This document shows positions 6,270 to 12,991 of a stretch of DNA of 13,119 bases, in pieces. How positions within the stretch are numbered: position 1 is the stretch's first letter; each line of letters opens with the position of its first letter. A model generated the notes under the pieces. The model saw nothing but the letters and a program-made list of their open reading frames with translations, was not told the origin of the DNA and did not search any database. The DNA is from JAXHUH01 sp034211175. GTDB taxonomy: Bacteria > Actinomycetota > Acidimicrobiia > Acidimicrobiales > CAIXPF01. The stretch is taken from the NCBI GenBank assembly GCA_034211175.1, contig JAXHUH010000085.1, forward strand, positions 1 through 13,119, in the 5' to 3' direction. A program made the translations under genes and the position numbers.

Positions 6270-7628
6270 TCATGTTCGGCGGTGCCAGGTCGTCCGCCCG
6301 GTCGCAGGGTCGCGCACGATGCGGAATCGGTGTTTGCGGCGGTGGTGCCACGTGCAGCGACATCGACCGTTCGCCTCGTCGGTGTGGCCGCCGTCGTCCC
6401 AGGCCTCGACGTGGTCTGCTTCCGCGTGGCGGGCGTCGATCCGACAGCCCGGCCCGTCACAGGTCCGGTCCCGGACCGACAGCAGCTGGCGGAGCGCCCC
6501 GGTGAACAAGCGCTGGGTGCGCCCGTAGTTGATGACGACGCCCGGCGACTGGAAGACGACCCGACGGACGTGGCCCTCGACCGCGGCCGCGACGGCGTTC
6601 GCAGGATGGACGACGGTGCCGTCGTGCAGCTCGCTCATCCCGTCGGCGGGGTGCTCGTATGGCGCGTCGCACTGCCGCTTCACTTCCTCTGTGAACGTGG
6701 CGGCGTCGCAGTGGAAGATGACGAGCGGTTCGGGTCGTTTGCCGTCCTTCGGCGCGGTCGTGGCGCGCACGGCCATCTCTACCAGCGCGTCGGCGCGGCG
6801 TTGCGCTGCGGTGCGCCACAACTTGTCGGCGGATGCGGCGTCGCCCCATTCGGCGACCGCCGCGGCCCAGTCGGTCTCGAACAGTTCGCGTTCGATGCGG
6901 CGCAACGCTTCGTCGAATGCGGCGAACCCGATGGCGTCGAGTGTGGCGTCGACCTTCCCGCACCCGTCCAGCAACTTCGACGAATGGCAGGAACGCTCTT
7001 CCTGGCCCGGGTTCGGGTGCGGATCCTCGTCAGGTTCGGTCCGGTGTTCGAAGTACTCCACGGCCTTGACGAAGTCGTTGTAGGCCAGGTCCAGCGCTGC
7101 GCCGGTCAACAGTTCCTCGGCGTCGCGGTTCAGCGCAGTGGGCCGCTTGCGGCGGGCCTCGGCGACGCGCTCGACGTGACGGGCCGTGATCTCGCCTTCG
7201 GCGAACGCCTCCGCCGCGACGGGCAGATCTCGCAGCTTGCGGGCCAACGCCACTCGCTGACGCGCGGTGCCCGCGTGCTCCTTGCAGCGGTCGGCGACCC
7301 AGGTGGCCGTGGACCGGTAACCGGCGAGCGCCCACTGCCCCGAGGCGTCGAACCGCCCGACCACCCCGGCTTCGACCGACTCCAGCTTCCGCCGCGACCG
7401 GGCCAACGCCGTCACTGCGTCGCCCAGTTCGGCATCGACGAGATCCGCCGCGGTCTTGGCTGCGTGTGCGACGGCAACCTCGAGCGCATCGAACGGTTCA
7501 CCCATCGCGGATGATGGCGAGATCGTCACCTTCAGCCGATCGACTGCGCAGATGACCTGACGAATCTCATCGGGATCGCCGTGGACCACGAGTTGGTCCA
7601 ACGCCTCGATGAGCTTCGCCGCCCGCAT
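6270..7628 (-). CDS. DUF222 and HNH endonuclease domain protein
   Basis: A 452-residue protein of the actinobacterial DUF222-HNH group (the 13E12 repeat family of mycobacteria is one branch). DUF222 covers roughly residues 40-330, mostly helical and charged. The C-terminal HNH module has C390 and C395 in CDGPGC, D405-H406 in EADHVEAW, N420 in TDEANGRCRC, C425 and H428/H429 in CTWHHRRKH. The Cys pairs would bind zinc and the His/Asn residues form the nuclease site, so it looks catalytically intact. These genes occur in several copies per genome in many actinobacteria and their role is poorly known. ATG 7628 lacks a Shine-Dalgarno, but TATCAT lies 6 nt upstream, which suggests a leaderless message. 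An alternative start is residue 42 (MGEPFD). It is followed by a strong hairpin and preceded by a gene-free stretch. Confidence 0.88.
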   Translation of the reverse strand: MRAAKLIEALDQLVVHGDPDEIRQVICAVDRLKVTISPSSAMGEPFDALEVAVAHAAKTAADLVDAELGDAVTALARSRRKLESVEAGVVGRFDASGQWALAGYRSTATWVADRCKEHAGTARQRVALARKLRDLPVAAEAFAEGEITARHVERVAEARRKRPTALNRDAEELLTGAALDLAYNDFVKAVEYFEHRTEPDEDPHPNPGQEERSCHSSKLLDGCGKVDATLDAIGFAAFDEALRRIERELFETDWAAAVAEWGDAASADKLWRTAAQRRADALVEMAVRATTAPKDGKRPEPLVIFHCDAATFTEEVKRQCDAPYEHPADGMSELHDGTVVHPANAVAAAVEGHVRRVVFQSPGVVINYGRTQRLFTGALRQLLSVRDRTCDGPGCRIDARHAEADHVEAWDDGGHTDEANGRCRCTWHHRRKHRFRIVRDPATGRTTWHRRT

Positions 7629-7908
7629 GGGTCAATGATAACAAATCGCTCGTCATGTTTCGACTCGAACGACGAGAACGTCGACATTCGCGCACCGTGC
7701 CCGTGCGACCACATCATCCGAGAACGGAACGTGCTCCCGACTGCTGGTGCGAGAACGCATTGCGCGGTGAAGCGGACACAGCACGCCAGATCAGCAAGAT
7801 GTGACGCCGCCGTCCCGCATTCGACAGCAGTCGGCCCCTCAGCTCCCACATCATCTCCCGCAACAGCCTCGTCGGTCGGCGCTGAGCGGGGCTCGATCAT
7901 GGGCGGGG
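7629..7908. other. Gene-free stretch between the HNH gene and a truncated kinase
   Basis: These 280 bp contain no supported gene on either strand. Frames that cross it give low-complexity or untypical translations, and the base composition is visibly less GC-rich near the HNH start (TGATAACAAATC). It holds the -10-like TATCAT for the HNH gene (7640-7635, minus strand). The neighbouring phosphotransferase gene ends just before it without a C-terminal lobe, so this may be the scar of a deletion or insertion. No terminal repeats marking an element were seen. Confidence 0.5.
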
Positions 7909-8550
7909 TCAGCCCGACCTCGTCGTCGCCCGGTCCAGGGGCGCCCGATGGTCGCTGCAGTCGTCCGTGTGACCGATCGCCTCGACGAGCGCTTCGTAGA
8001 CGGGTTCGTAGCGGGGCGGGAGCCGATCGGCGATGGCGTCGAGTCGGGATCGGGCCGTGGCGAGGTCCTCGGTCGGCAGCGAGCCGGCGGTTCGGCTGGT
8101 GTGGACGTCGTCGCCGGCGTCCATTGCGTGGATGCGACCGAGCTGGTCGCCGAGCGCCTCCAGCCGTCGCCGGTCGATCCTCGGGTCGCGGTCGCTCACG
8201 CCGCGGGTGACGAGCACGCCGCGACGTCCGACCTCCACGGCCAGGCCCTGATCGCGCGCGCTCGCCACGGGCTCGGCGAGGATGCGCTGGCATGCGAGGA
8301 ACGTGAGGACGGCACCGTCGCCTCGGACGCGCTCGAACGGTTGCGCCGGTTCGAACACCTGTGCGACCCACGGTCCACCGCGCGCTCGGTGCAGTCGCCG
8401 CACCGACATCTCGGGCTCGTCGAAGAACGGGTCGACGCCGACGATCTCGGCGGCGTGGGCAGCGGCGACGTGGGCCACGATCGCCGCCGAGGCGCGGAGG
8501 TCGACGTTCGTGGACCGCTCCTCCGGCATCGGGACGCCGATGTCGGTCAT
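7909..8550 (-). pseudogene. Truncated phosphotransferase (aminoglycoside phosphotransferase-like fold)
   Basis: 213 residues resembling the N-terminal half of an APH-type small-molecule kinase. EPEMSVRRLHRARGGPWVAQVF (about 46-67) corresponds to the glycine-poor loop and nucleotide-binding strand, FERVRGDGAVLTFL to helix C, GRRGVLVTRGVSD (about 108-120) to the hinge, and LEALGDQLGRIHAMD to the first C-lobe helix. The conserved stretch reaches YEALVEAIGHTDDCSD (about 185-200); relatives then run directly into an HPD catalytic loop and a VDWTG metal loop. Here the frame gives 13 unrelated residues and stops, and I found neither motif in any frame downstream. It is therefore probably a pseudogene, or less likely a pseudokinase. 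Start ATG 8550 has only a distant G-rich ribosome site. It lies downstream of the VOC gene, with 110 bp between. Confidence 0.62.
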
Positions 8551-8608
8551 CGGCCGGGCGCTGCCCCCTCGCTTCGGTCGCGTCGCCGGCGAATGGGGCG
8601 GCGGCGGA

Positions 8609-8638
8609 GCCGGAGCGCCGGTTGGCTCGGCGCCCGGC
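8609..8638 (-). terminator. Hairpin after the VOC gene
   Basis: GCCGG-A-GCGCC (8609-8619) pairs with GGCGC-CCGGC (8629-8638), a 10-bp stem with one bulged A and a 9-nt loop. It starts 22 nt past the VOC stop on the minus strand and could end the ArsR-ArsC/VOC transcript before the truncated kinase gene. There is no U-tract. Confidence 0.4.
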
Positions 8639-8660
8639 CAACATCGGCCGGTGCGGGTGG

Positions 8661-9047
8661 TCAGCCGGCGGGTTGGAAGAGCTCGATGACGTTGCCGGAC
8701 GGGTCCCGGAGGAGGACCTGCTTGCCGCCCGGGCCCGAGAGGACCTCGTTGCGGAAGTCGGCGCCGGAGTCGCGGAGGCGGGTGACCTCGGCGTCGATGT
8801 CGTCGACGAGCAGGTGGATCCGGTTCCAGCCGCCCGGGCCCGGCTTCTCGCCGTCGGGCATCGGCCGGCCCGCGGAGCTCGTCGGCCCGCTGAGCAGCAG
8901 CCGCAGGTTGCCGCGGGCGACGTCGGCGAACGCCGGGGCGAAGTTGTTCAGGATCTCGAAGTCGAGGACCTTCGTGTAGTAGCCGACGGCCTCCTCGACG
9001 TCGTCGACCATGTAGCGCACGTTCACCATCGTGTTCGGGTCGGTCAT
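8661..9047 (-). CDS. VOC superfamily (glyoxalase/bleomycin-resistance fold) protein
   Basis: A 128-residue protein with two beta-alpha-beta-beta-beta modules of the vicinal-oxygen-chelate fold: NVRYMVDDVEEAVGYYTKVLDFEI (9-32, start of the first) and NRIHLLVDDIDAEVTRL (75-91, start of the second), ending NVIELFQPAG. The second-module H78 and terminal E122 are two usual metal ligands; the first-module position is R11 instead of His or Gln, so metal binding may be altered or absent. It lies 33 bp downstream of the ArsR-ArsC fusion and is probably in its transcript. It is not ArsI-like, because it has no cysteine at all, whereas the ArsI C-As lyase needs a vicinal cysteine pair. GGGGGAG just before the ATG supports the start. 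Function is unknown; dioxygenase, isomerase or binding protein are all possible. Confidence 0.82.
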   Translation of the reverse strand: MTDPNTMVNVRYMVDDVEEAVGYYTKVLDFEILNNFAPAFADVARGNLRLLLSGPTSSAGRPMPDGEKPGPGGWNRIHLLVDDIDAEVTRLRDSGADFRNEVLSGPGGKQVLLRDPSGNVIELFQPAG

Positions 9048-9080
9048 GGCTCCCCCTGGTTTGCTCGGTGTGGGCGTTGC

Positions 9081-9875
9081 TCAGGCTGTCGGTGCTCGGT
9101 TGATCACGGCGAGCAGGAACCCGATGCGGGCGTCGAGCTCGGCCGCGGTTCGCCGGAAGGCCGGGTAGGTCGCCTCGTCTGAGCCGTCGGCGCCGCGCCG
9201 GACGGCGGCGGGGTCGGCGATGCTCCAGTGGACGGTCTCGGGGTGGTCGCGGAACTCCGGGCAGACCTCGCGCACCTTGTCGCACAGGCTGATCACCCAG
9301 TCGACGTGCTGATCGGCGAACACGCTCAGGTGCTTCGGCTCGTGCCCGGCGAGGTCGATGCCGTACTCGTCCCGCATCACCCGGACGGCGTTCGCGTGGA
9401 GCGGCTTGGGCTGGCTGCCGGCGCTGAAGGCCTCGACGGCCCCGCCGGAGCGCGCCCGGAGCAGCGCCTCGGCCATCTGCGAGCGGGCGCTGTTGCCGGT
9501 GCAGAGGAACAGCACCCGCGCCGGGCCGGGCGCCTCGCCTTCGAGGGACGGCGGCCGGCCCGGCGCGGCGCGGAGGCCGGGATGCAGCGCCTCGGCCGTC
9601 GCGGACAGCAACTCGCCGATCCGCGTCAGGTCGGCTGTGTAGTACGTGTCGCGCCCGTCGGCCGAGCTGCGGCGCGCCGACACGAGGCCCCCGTCCCGAA
9701 GCTTGCCGAGGTGGTACGAGACGAGGTTCTGGGCCTCGCAGAGCAGGCCGGTCAGCTCACCCACAGTGCGATCGCTCCGCGTCAGCTCACCGAGCAGCCG
9801 CCAACGCAACTGGTGGCCGGCCAGCTGGAGGAACTCGGGCGGAGGCAGCTCGACGAGCGTCGACGATGCGTTCAC
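9081..9875 (-). CDS. ArsR repressor fused to arsenate reductase (ArsR-ArsC)
   Basis: A 264-residue two-domain protein. Residues 1-100 form an ArsR-type winged helix: FLQLAGHQLRWRLLGELT, the recognition region LCEAQNLVSYHLGKLRDGGLV (45-65) and a wing with DGRDTYYT. After a Pro/Gly-rich linker (about 101-118), residues 120-262 form a low-molecular-weight-phosphatase-type arsenate reductase: P-loop C125-TGNSAR-S, the cysteine pair C198 and C205 in SLCDKVREVCP, and the acid D221 in ADPA. The three cysteines match the thioredoxin-coupled ArsC class (Cys10/82/89 type), which reduces arsenate to arsenite. The ArsR part has only one cysteine (C46), so arsenite sensing must differ from classical ArsR. 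Start: GTG 9875, with no Shine-Dalgarno but a promoter ending about 7 nt upstream; GTG 9881 is an alternative. No arsenite efflux gene (arsB/acr3) lies in the window. Confidence 0.92.
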   Translation of the reverse strand: MNASSTLVELPPPEFLQLAGHQLRWRLLGELTRSDRTVGELTGLLCEAQNLVSYHLGKLRDGGLVSARRSSADGRDTYYTADLTRIGELLSATAEALHPGLRAAPGRPPSLEGEAPGPARVLFLCTGNSARSQMAEALLRARSGGAVEAFSAGSQPKPLHANAVRVMRDEYGIDLAGHEPKHLSVFADQHVDWVISLCDKVREVCPEFRDHPETVHWSIADPAAVRRGADGSDEATYPAFRRTAAELDARIGFLLAVINRAPTA

Positions 9876-9882
9876 ACCCACG

Positions 9883-9911
9883 AATCTAATCAATCCGGAT
9901 CGATGCATCAA
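9883..9911 (-). promoter_or_regulatory. Promoter and operator of the ArsR-ArsC gene
   Basis: On the minus strand TTGATG (9911-9906) and TAGATT (9888-9883) are 17 bp apart, and the GTG start begins 7 nt beyond the -10, so the message is probably leaderless. The spacer contains a near-perfect 16-bp palindrome at 9889-9904 (ATCAATCC/GGATCGAT, seven of eight pairs matched, central ATCCGGAT perfect). A repressor bound there would directly block RNA polymerase, the expected arrangement for autorepression by the ArsR domain. Confidence 0.6.
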
Positions 9912-10014
9912 GACGAATTGTTGGATTGCACGCGGGGCGAACACGGTGGCGGCGGTCACAGGTGAGATGTAACGTCATTCCAACTACGTGGCCGGTGCAC
10001 CAGGGGGGAATGCC

Positions 10015-10995
10015 GTGACCGCAGTCGAGACCAGGGTCCCGTCGTACGAGTCGCCCGTACGCAAGGTGTCGGAGTGGCACTCGACCAACGGGCTCAACAT
10101 GGACAGCGTGCCCTTCCGGCTCTACGAGAAGGCCAAGCAGCTCATGTGGGATCCGGCCGACATCGACTTCTCCCGCGACGCCGAGGACTGGGCGGCGATG
10201 CCCCGCCGGTACCAGGCGGCGTTCGCGTCGAGCTGCCGGGGCTTCATGATCGGCGAGGAGGGCGTCACCCTCGACATCGGCCCGCTGCTCGTGGCCATGG
10301 CCGACGAGGGCCGCACCGAGGAGGTCATGTACCTCACCACGTTCGCCTTCGAGGAGGGCAAGCACGTCGAGTTCTTCCGCCGCTGGTTCGACGCGGTCGG
10401 CGTTGACGCCGAGATGATGCACGACCTGGCCGTCGAGGGTGCGCAGAACCGCGGGTTCAAGCCGCCGGACCCGGAGCGCAACCGTGGGATGTTCGAGTCG
10501 GAGCTGCCCCGGATCATGCGCCGGGCGATGCTCGAACGCTCACCGGAGACGATCCTCGACGCGTCGCTGACCTACAACCAGTTCATCGAGGCGTGCCTCG
10601 CCATCACCGGTTACAAGCGCTTCGCCCGGATGTTCGAGCTGGCCGACGCGCTGCCCGGGCTCCAGGAGGGCCTGCGGATGGTGCGGGCCGACGAGGGCCG
10701 CCACATCACCTACGGGACCTACCTGTGCCGGCGGATCCTCGCGGCGAACCCGGAGCTGATCGACTTCGCCCGCGACCGCATGCACGAGCTCTACGACGAC
10801 TACATCACCGACGTCTCCGCGGACGCCGACGGCGACGCGGAGCGCAGCGCGGGTGACGACTACGACGACCTGCTGCGTCGCCAGCTCGACGGCCGGGTTC
10901 GGATCCTCGAGAAGGCGGCCGAGGTCGCGCTCGCGGAGGCCGAGACCGCCGAGGTCCACGACACGGTCACCGAGGACCTCGCCGCGCTCGCATGA
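10015..10995 (+). CDS. R2-like ligand-binding oxidase (R2lox, Mn/Fe)
   Basis: A 326-residue ferritin-like protein of the R2lox family, related to the ribonucleotide reductase R2 subunit but lacking that role; the mycobacterial example is Rv0233. All six metal ligands can be placed: E81 (IGEEGVTLD), E114 and H117 (FEEGKHVEFF), E192 (YNQFIEACL), E227 and H230 (ADEGRHITYG). V84 and Y187 sit at the spacings of the Val-Tyr ether crosslink pair of R2lox (E+3 and E-5), which separates it from true R2 proteins. The family carries a heterodinuclear Mn/Fe centre and binds a long-chain fatty-acid-like ligand; the physiological substrate is not established. Start GTG 10015 has AGGGGGG about 7 nt upstream. 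The stop overlaps the TetR gene by ATGA. The C-terminal tail (about 265-326) is long and acidic. Confidence 0.92.
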   Translation: MTAVETRVPSYESPVRKVSEWHSTNGLNMDSVPFRLYEKAKQLMWDPADIDFSRDAEDWAAMPRRYQAAFASSCRGFMIGEEGVTLDIGPLLVAMADEGRTEEVMYLTTFAFEEGKHVEFFRRWFDAVGVDAEMMHDLAVEGAQNRGFKPPDPERNRGMFESELPRIMRRAMLERSPETILDASLTYNQFIEACLAITGYKRFARMFELADALPGLQEGLRMVRADEGRHITYGTYLCRRILAANPELIDFARDRMHELYDDYITDVSADADGDAERSAGDDYDDLLRRQLDGRVRILEKAAEVALAEAETAEVHDTVTEDLAALA

Positions 10996-11663
10996 CGAGC
11001 ACCGCCGCGCAGGGCTGGTGGCCCGACGAGGTGGTCGGGCGACGTGCCGCCGAGCCCGCGTCCAAGCGGGCGGCGGCCACCCGGCGCGCGCTCCTCGACG
11101 GCGCGGCCGACACGTTCGCGGAGCGCGGCTACGAGCGGGCGACGGTGGCCGAGATCGTCGAACGGTCGGGCGCCAGCGTCGGCAGCCTCTACAACCTCTT
11201 CGGGGGCAAGGAGGAGCTGTTCCGGGCGCTCCACGAGGAGCGGTCCCACGACATGTGGGACGCCACCCGGGAGGCGATGAGCGCGGCCGCCGACGCCGGC
11301 GCGGACACGCTCGGCACCTACCTCGCCGGCGCCCGGGCGTTCCTGGAGTGGGCGTGGGACCACCGCCGCGTCTCGCGGGTGTTCGTGAGCGGCGACGGGC
11401 CGCCGGGGTTCGCGGCGGTCCAGCGGGAGCACTCGGCCCGGTGGACGGTGCGCATCCTGCCGGTGCTCGGCCCCGGCCAGGGCCTCTACGCCGACCTGTT
11501 CACCGCGTCGGTCAACGGGGTCGTCGGCGAGGGGGCCCGCCACGTCGTGAGCACCTGCACGACCGACGACGAGGCCGCCGCGCAGATCGACTACGTGCTC
11601 TCCCTCGTCGCCCGCCTGGTGTCGCCGATCGAGGCAACCGGCGACCCGGGTGGCACCGGCTGA
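10992..11663 (+). CDS. TetR-family regulator coupled to R2lox
   Basis: A 223-residue TetR repressor. The DNA-binding region is at about residues 33-72: ALLDGAADTFAERGYERATVAEIVERSG, then the recognition helix ASVGSLYNLFGGKEELF; the rest is the helical ligand and dimer domain. Its ATG lies inside the stop of the R2lox gene (ATGA 10992-10995), so both are made from one message, and it is likely to regulate R2lox and possibly the P450 that begins 93 bp downstream. As I recall, the mycobacterial R2lox gene Rv0233 also has a TetR neighbour (Rv0232), which would make this a conserved pairing. The inducing ligand is unknown; an R2lox or P450 substrate is the natural guess. Confidence 0.9.
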   Translation: MTSTAAQGWWPDEVVGRRAAEPASKRAAATRRALLDGAADTFAERGYERATVAEIVERSGASVGSLYNLFGGKEELFRALHEERSHDMWDATREAMSAAADAGADTLGTYLAGARAFLEWAWDHRRVSRVFVSGDGPPGFAAVQREHSARWTVRILPVLGPGQGLYADLFTASVNGVVGEGARHVVSTCTTDDEAAAQIDYVLSLVARLVSPIEATGDPGGTG

Positions 11664-11727
11664 CGCGCTCGGCTGCCCGAGGACCCGCTCGAGGTTTGCG
11701 TTCTCGCTGCAGCCGCTGTGAAACTGT

Positions 11728-11737
11728 CGAACGTTCG
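11728..11737. promoter_or_regulatory. 10-bp palindrome in the TetR-P450 gap
   Basis: CGAACGTTCG is a perfect palindrome lying 19 bp before the P450 ATG, in an otherwise featureless 93-bp gap. It could be an operator for the adjacent TetR protein. The related core TAACGTCATT occurs about 45 bp upstream of the R2lox start (near 9970-9979), sharing only AACGT, so a common regulon motif is only hinted at. Confidence 0.3.
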
Positions 11738-11756
11738 CATCGCTCAGAGGGGGACG

Positions 11757-12962
11757 ATGGAGAACGCCGACATTGGACCGGGGCCCGCACCGACGACCGA
11801 CGTACCCGCGATCGATGTCGATCTGTGGTCCGACGACGTCCTGGCCGACCCGTACCCGACCTACGCGCGGCTGCGCGCCGTCGGCCCCGTCCTGTACGAC
11901 GCCGAGCGCGCCGTGTACGTGCTCACGCGCTACGACGAGATCCGCCACGCGACCCAGGACTGGGAGACGTTCTCCTCGGCCCAGGGGATCGGCGTGAGCC
12001 CGAAGGGCAACCGCCGCGCCGGCAACGGCATCCTCACCTCCGACCCGCCGCGGCACGAGCAGCTGCGAAAGGTCCTGAACCGGCCGCTCCTGCCCCGGTC
12101 GCTCGCCGAGCACCAGACCTACGTCGACACCACCGCGGCGCAGCTCGTCGCCGAGCTTGTCGACCGGGGGTCGTTCGATGCGGTCGCCGACCTCGCCCAG
12201 CGCTTCAGCATCGAGGTCGTCTCGACCCTGAGCGGGTTCCCGGTGGAGGGCCGGGAGCACTTCATGCGCTGGGCCGATGACGGCTTCAACACCACCGGGC
12301 CGGACAACCAGCGGTGTGACGACGGCTGGGCCGGGTTCTTCGAGATGGTCGACTACTCGTTCAACGTGCTCACGCCCGACCGCCTCGCGCCGGACCGGTG
12401 GGGGCGGGCGATCCACGAGGCCGGCTCCTCGGGCGAGGTCGAGCCCGAGGCGTGTCCCGGCCTCGTCATGGCGATCGTGTGGGCGGGCATGGACACGACG
12501 GTCAACGCCATCTCCTCGGCCGTCCACCTCTTCGGCCGGCATCCCGACCAGTGGGACCGCCTGCGTGCCGATCGCTCGCTGATGTCGAGCGCGATGGCCG
12601 AGGTGTTGCGCATCGAGCCACCGGTGCAGCGGTTCACCCGGGTCGCGACCCGGGACGTCGAGCTCGGCGGGGCCACGGTCCCCGAAGGTGCCCGGATCGT
12701 GCTGCTCTTCGGCTCCGCCAACCGTGACGAGCGGCGGTTCCCCGAGCCGGATCGCTTCGACATCGGGCGCAACCCGACCGATCACCTGGCGTTCGGCCGC
12801 GGGATCCACCGCTGCGTCGGCGCCGGACTGGCCCAGCAGGAGCTGAAGGCGATCCTCGAGCAACTGGCCGACCGCGTCGAGCGGTTCGACATCGCCGAGT
12901 CGGCCTGGCGCCGCAACAACGGCCTCCACGGCCTCGACCGCCTCCTCGTCACCGTCCGGTAG
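11757..12962 (+). CDS. Cytochrome P450 (bacterial class I type)
   Basis: A 401-residue soluble P450 monooxygenase. Signatures are complete: I-helix oxygen-activation motif AGMDTT (243-248), K-helix E282-xx-R285 (EVLR), the PERF-like region RRFPEPDRFDIGR (about 326-338), and the haem loop FGRGIHRCVG (346-355) with cysteine ligand C353. The early motif DPPRHEQLRKVLNRPLLPR (about 96-114, helix C) contains the usual haem-propionate His/Arg. It needs an external ferredoxin and reductase; neither is encoded in the window. Start: ATG 11757 with AGAGGGGG just upstream; GTG 11718 is an alternative that lacks a ribosome site. It follows R2lox and TetR in the same direction after 93 bp, so co-transcription or shared TetR control is plausible. 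I cannot assign a CYP family or substrate. Confidence 0.93.
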   Translation: MENADIGPGPAPTTDVPAIDVDLWSDDVLADPYPTYARLRAVGPVLYDAERAVYVLTRYDEIRHATQDWETFSSAQGIGVSPKGNRRAGNGILTSDPPRHEQLRKVLNRPLLPRSLAEHQTYVDTTAAQLVAELVDRGSFDAVADLAQRFSIEVVSTLSGFPVEGREHFMRWADDGFNTTGPDNQRCDDGWAGFFEMVDYSFNVLTPDRLAPDRWGRAIHEAGSSGEVEPEACPGLVMAIVWAGMDTTVNAISSAVHLFGRHPDQWDRLRADRSLMSSAMAEVLRIEPPVQRFTRVATRDVELGGATVPEGARIVLLFGSANRDERRFPEPDRFDIGRNPTDHLAFGRGIHRCVGAGLAQQELKAILEQLADRVERFDIAESAWRRNNGLHGLDRLLVTVR

Positions 12963-12974
12963 CCGGCGTCGCGG

Positions 12975-12991
12975 CCCGGGTCGCGGCCGGG
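12975..12991. terminator. Short GC hairpin between P450 and dop
   Basis: CCCGG and CCGGG, separated by 7 nt, form a small hairpin in the 29-bp gap between two convergent stops. It is a weak candidate for a bidirectional terminator, without a T-tract. Confidence 0.25.

Noticed and set aside
6048..7514. Plus-strand open frame opposite the HNH gene
   Set aside because: Antisense to a recognisable DUF222-HNH protein; no domain of its own.
8661..9047. Calling the VOC protein ArsI (C-As lyase) because it follows ArsR-ArsC
   Set aside because: It has no cysteine residues, while ArsI needs a vicinal pair, and the first metal ligand position is Arg.
8551..9285. Upstream extension of the truncated kinase frame to make a 458-residue protein
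   Set aside because: The extension runs through the VOC gene in another frame and is Arg/Pro-rich; kinase similarity begins only after the ATG at 8550.
10015..10995. Calling the ferritin-like protein ribonucleotide reductase subunit NrdB/NrdF
   Set aside because: The ligand pattern with Val84 and Tyr187 at crosslink positions is that of R2lox, and no NrdA/NrdE partner is present.
11664..11756. A sigma-70 promoter for the P450 (TTGCGT followed after 17 bp by TGAAAC)
   Set aside because: The -10 match is too weak to report as a feature; read-through from the R2lox-TetR transcript is equally possible.
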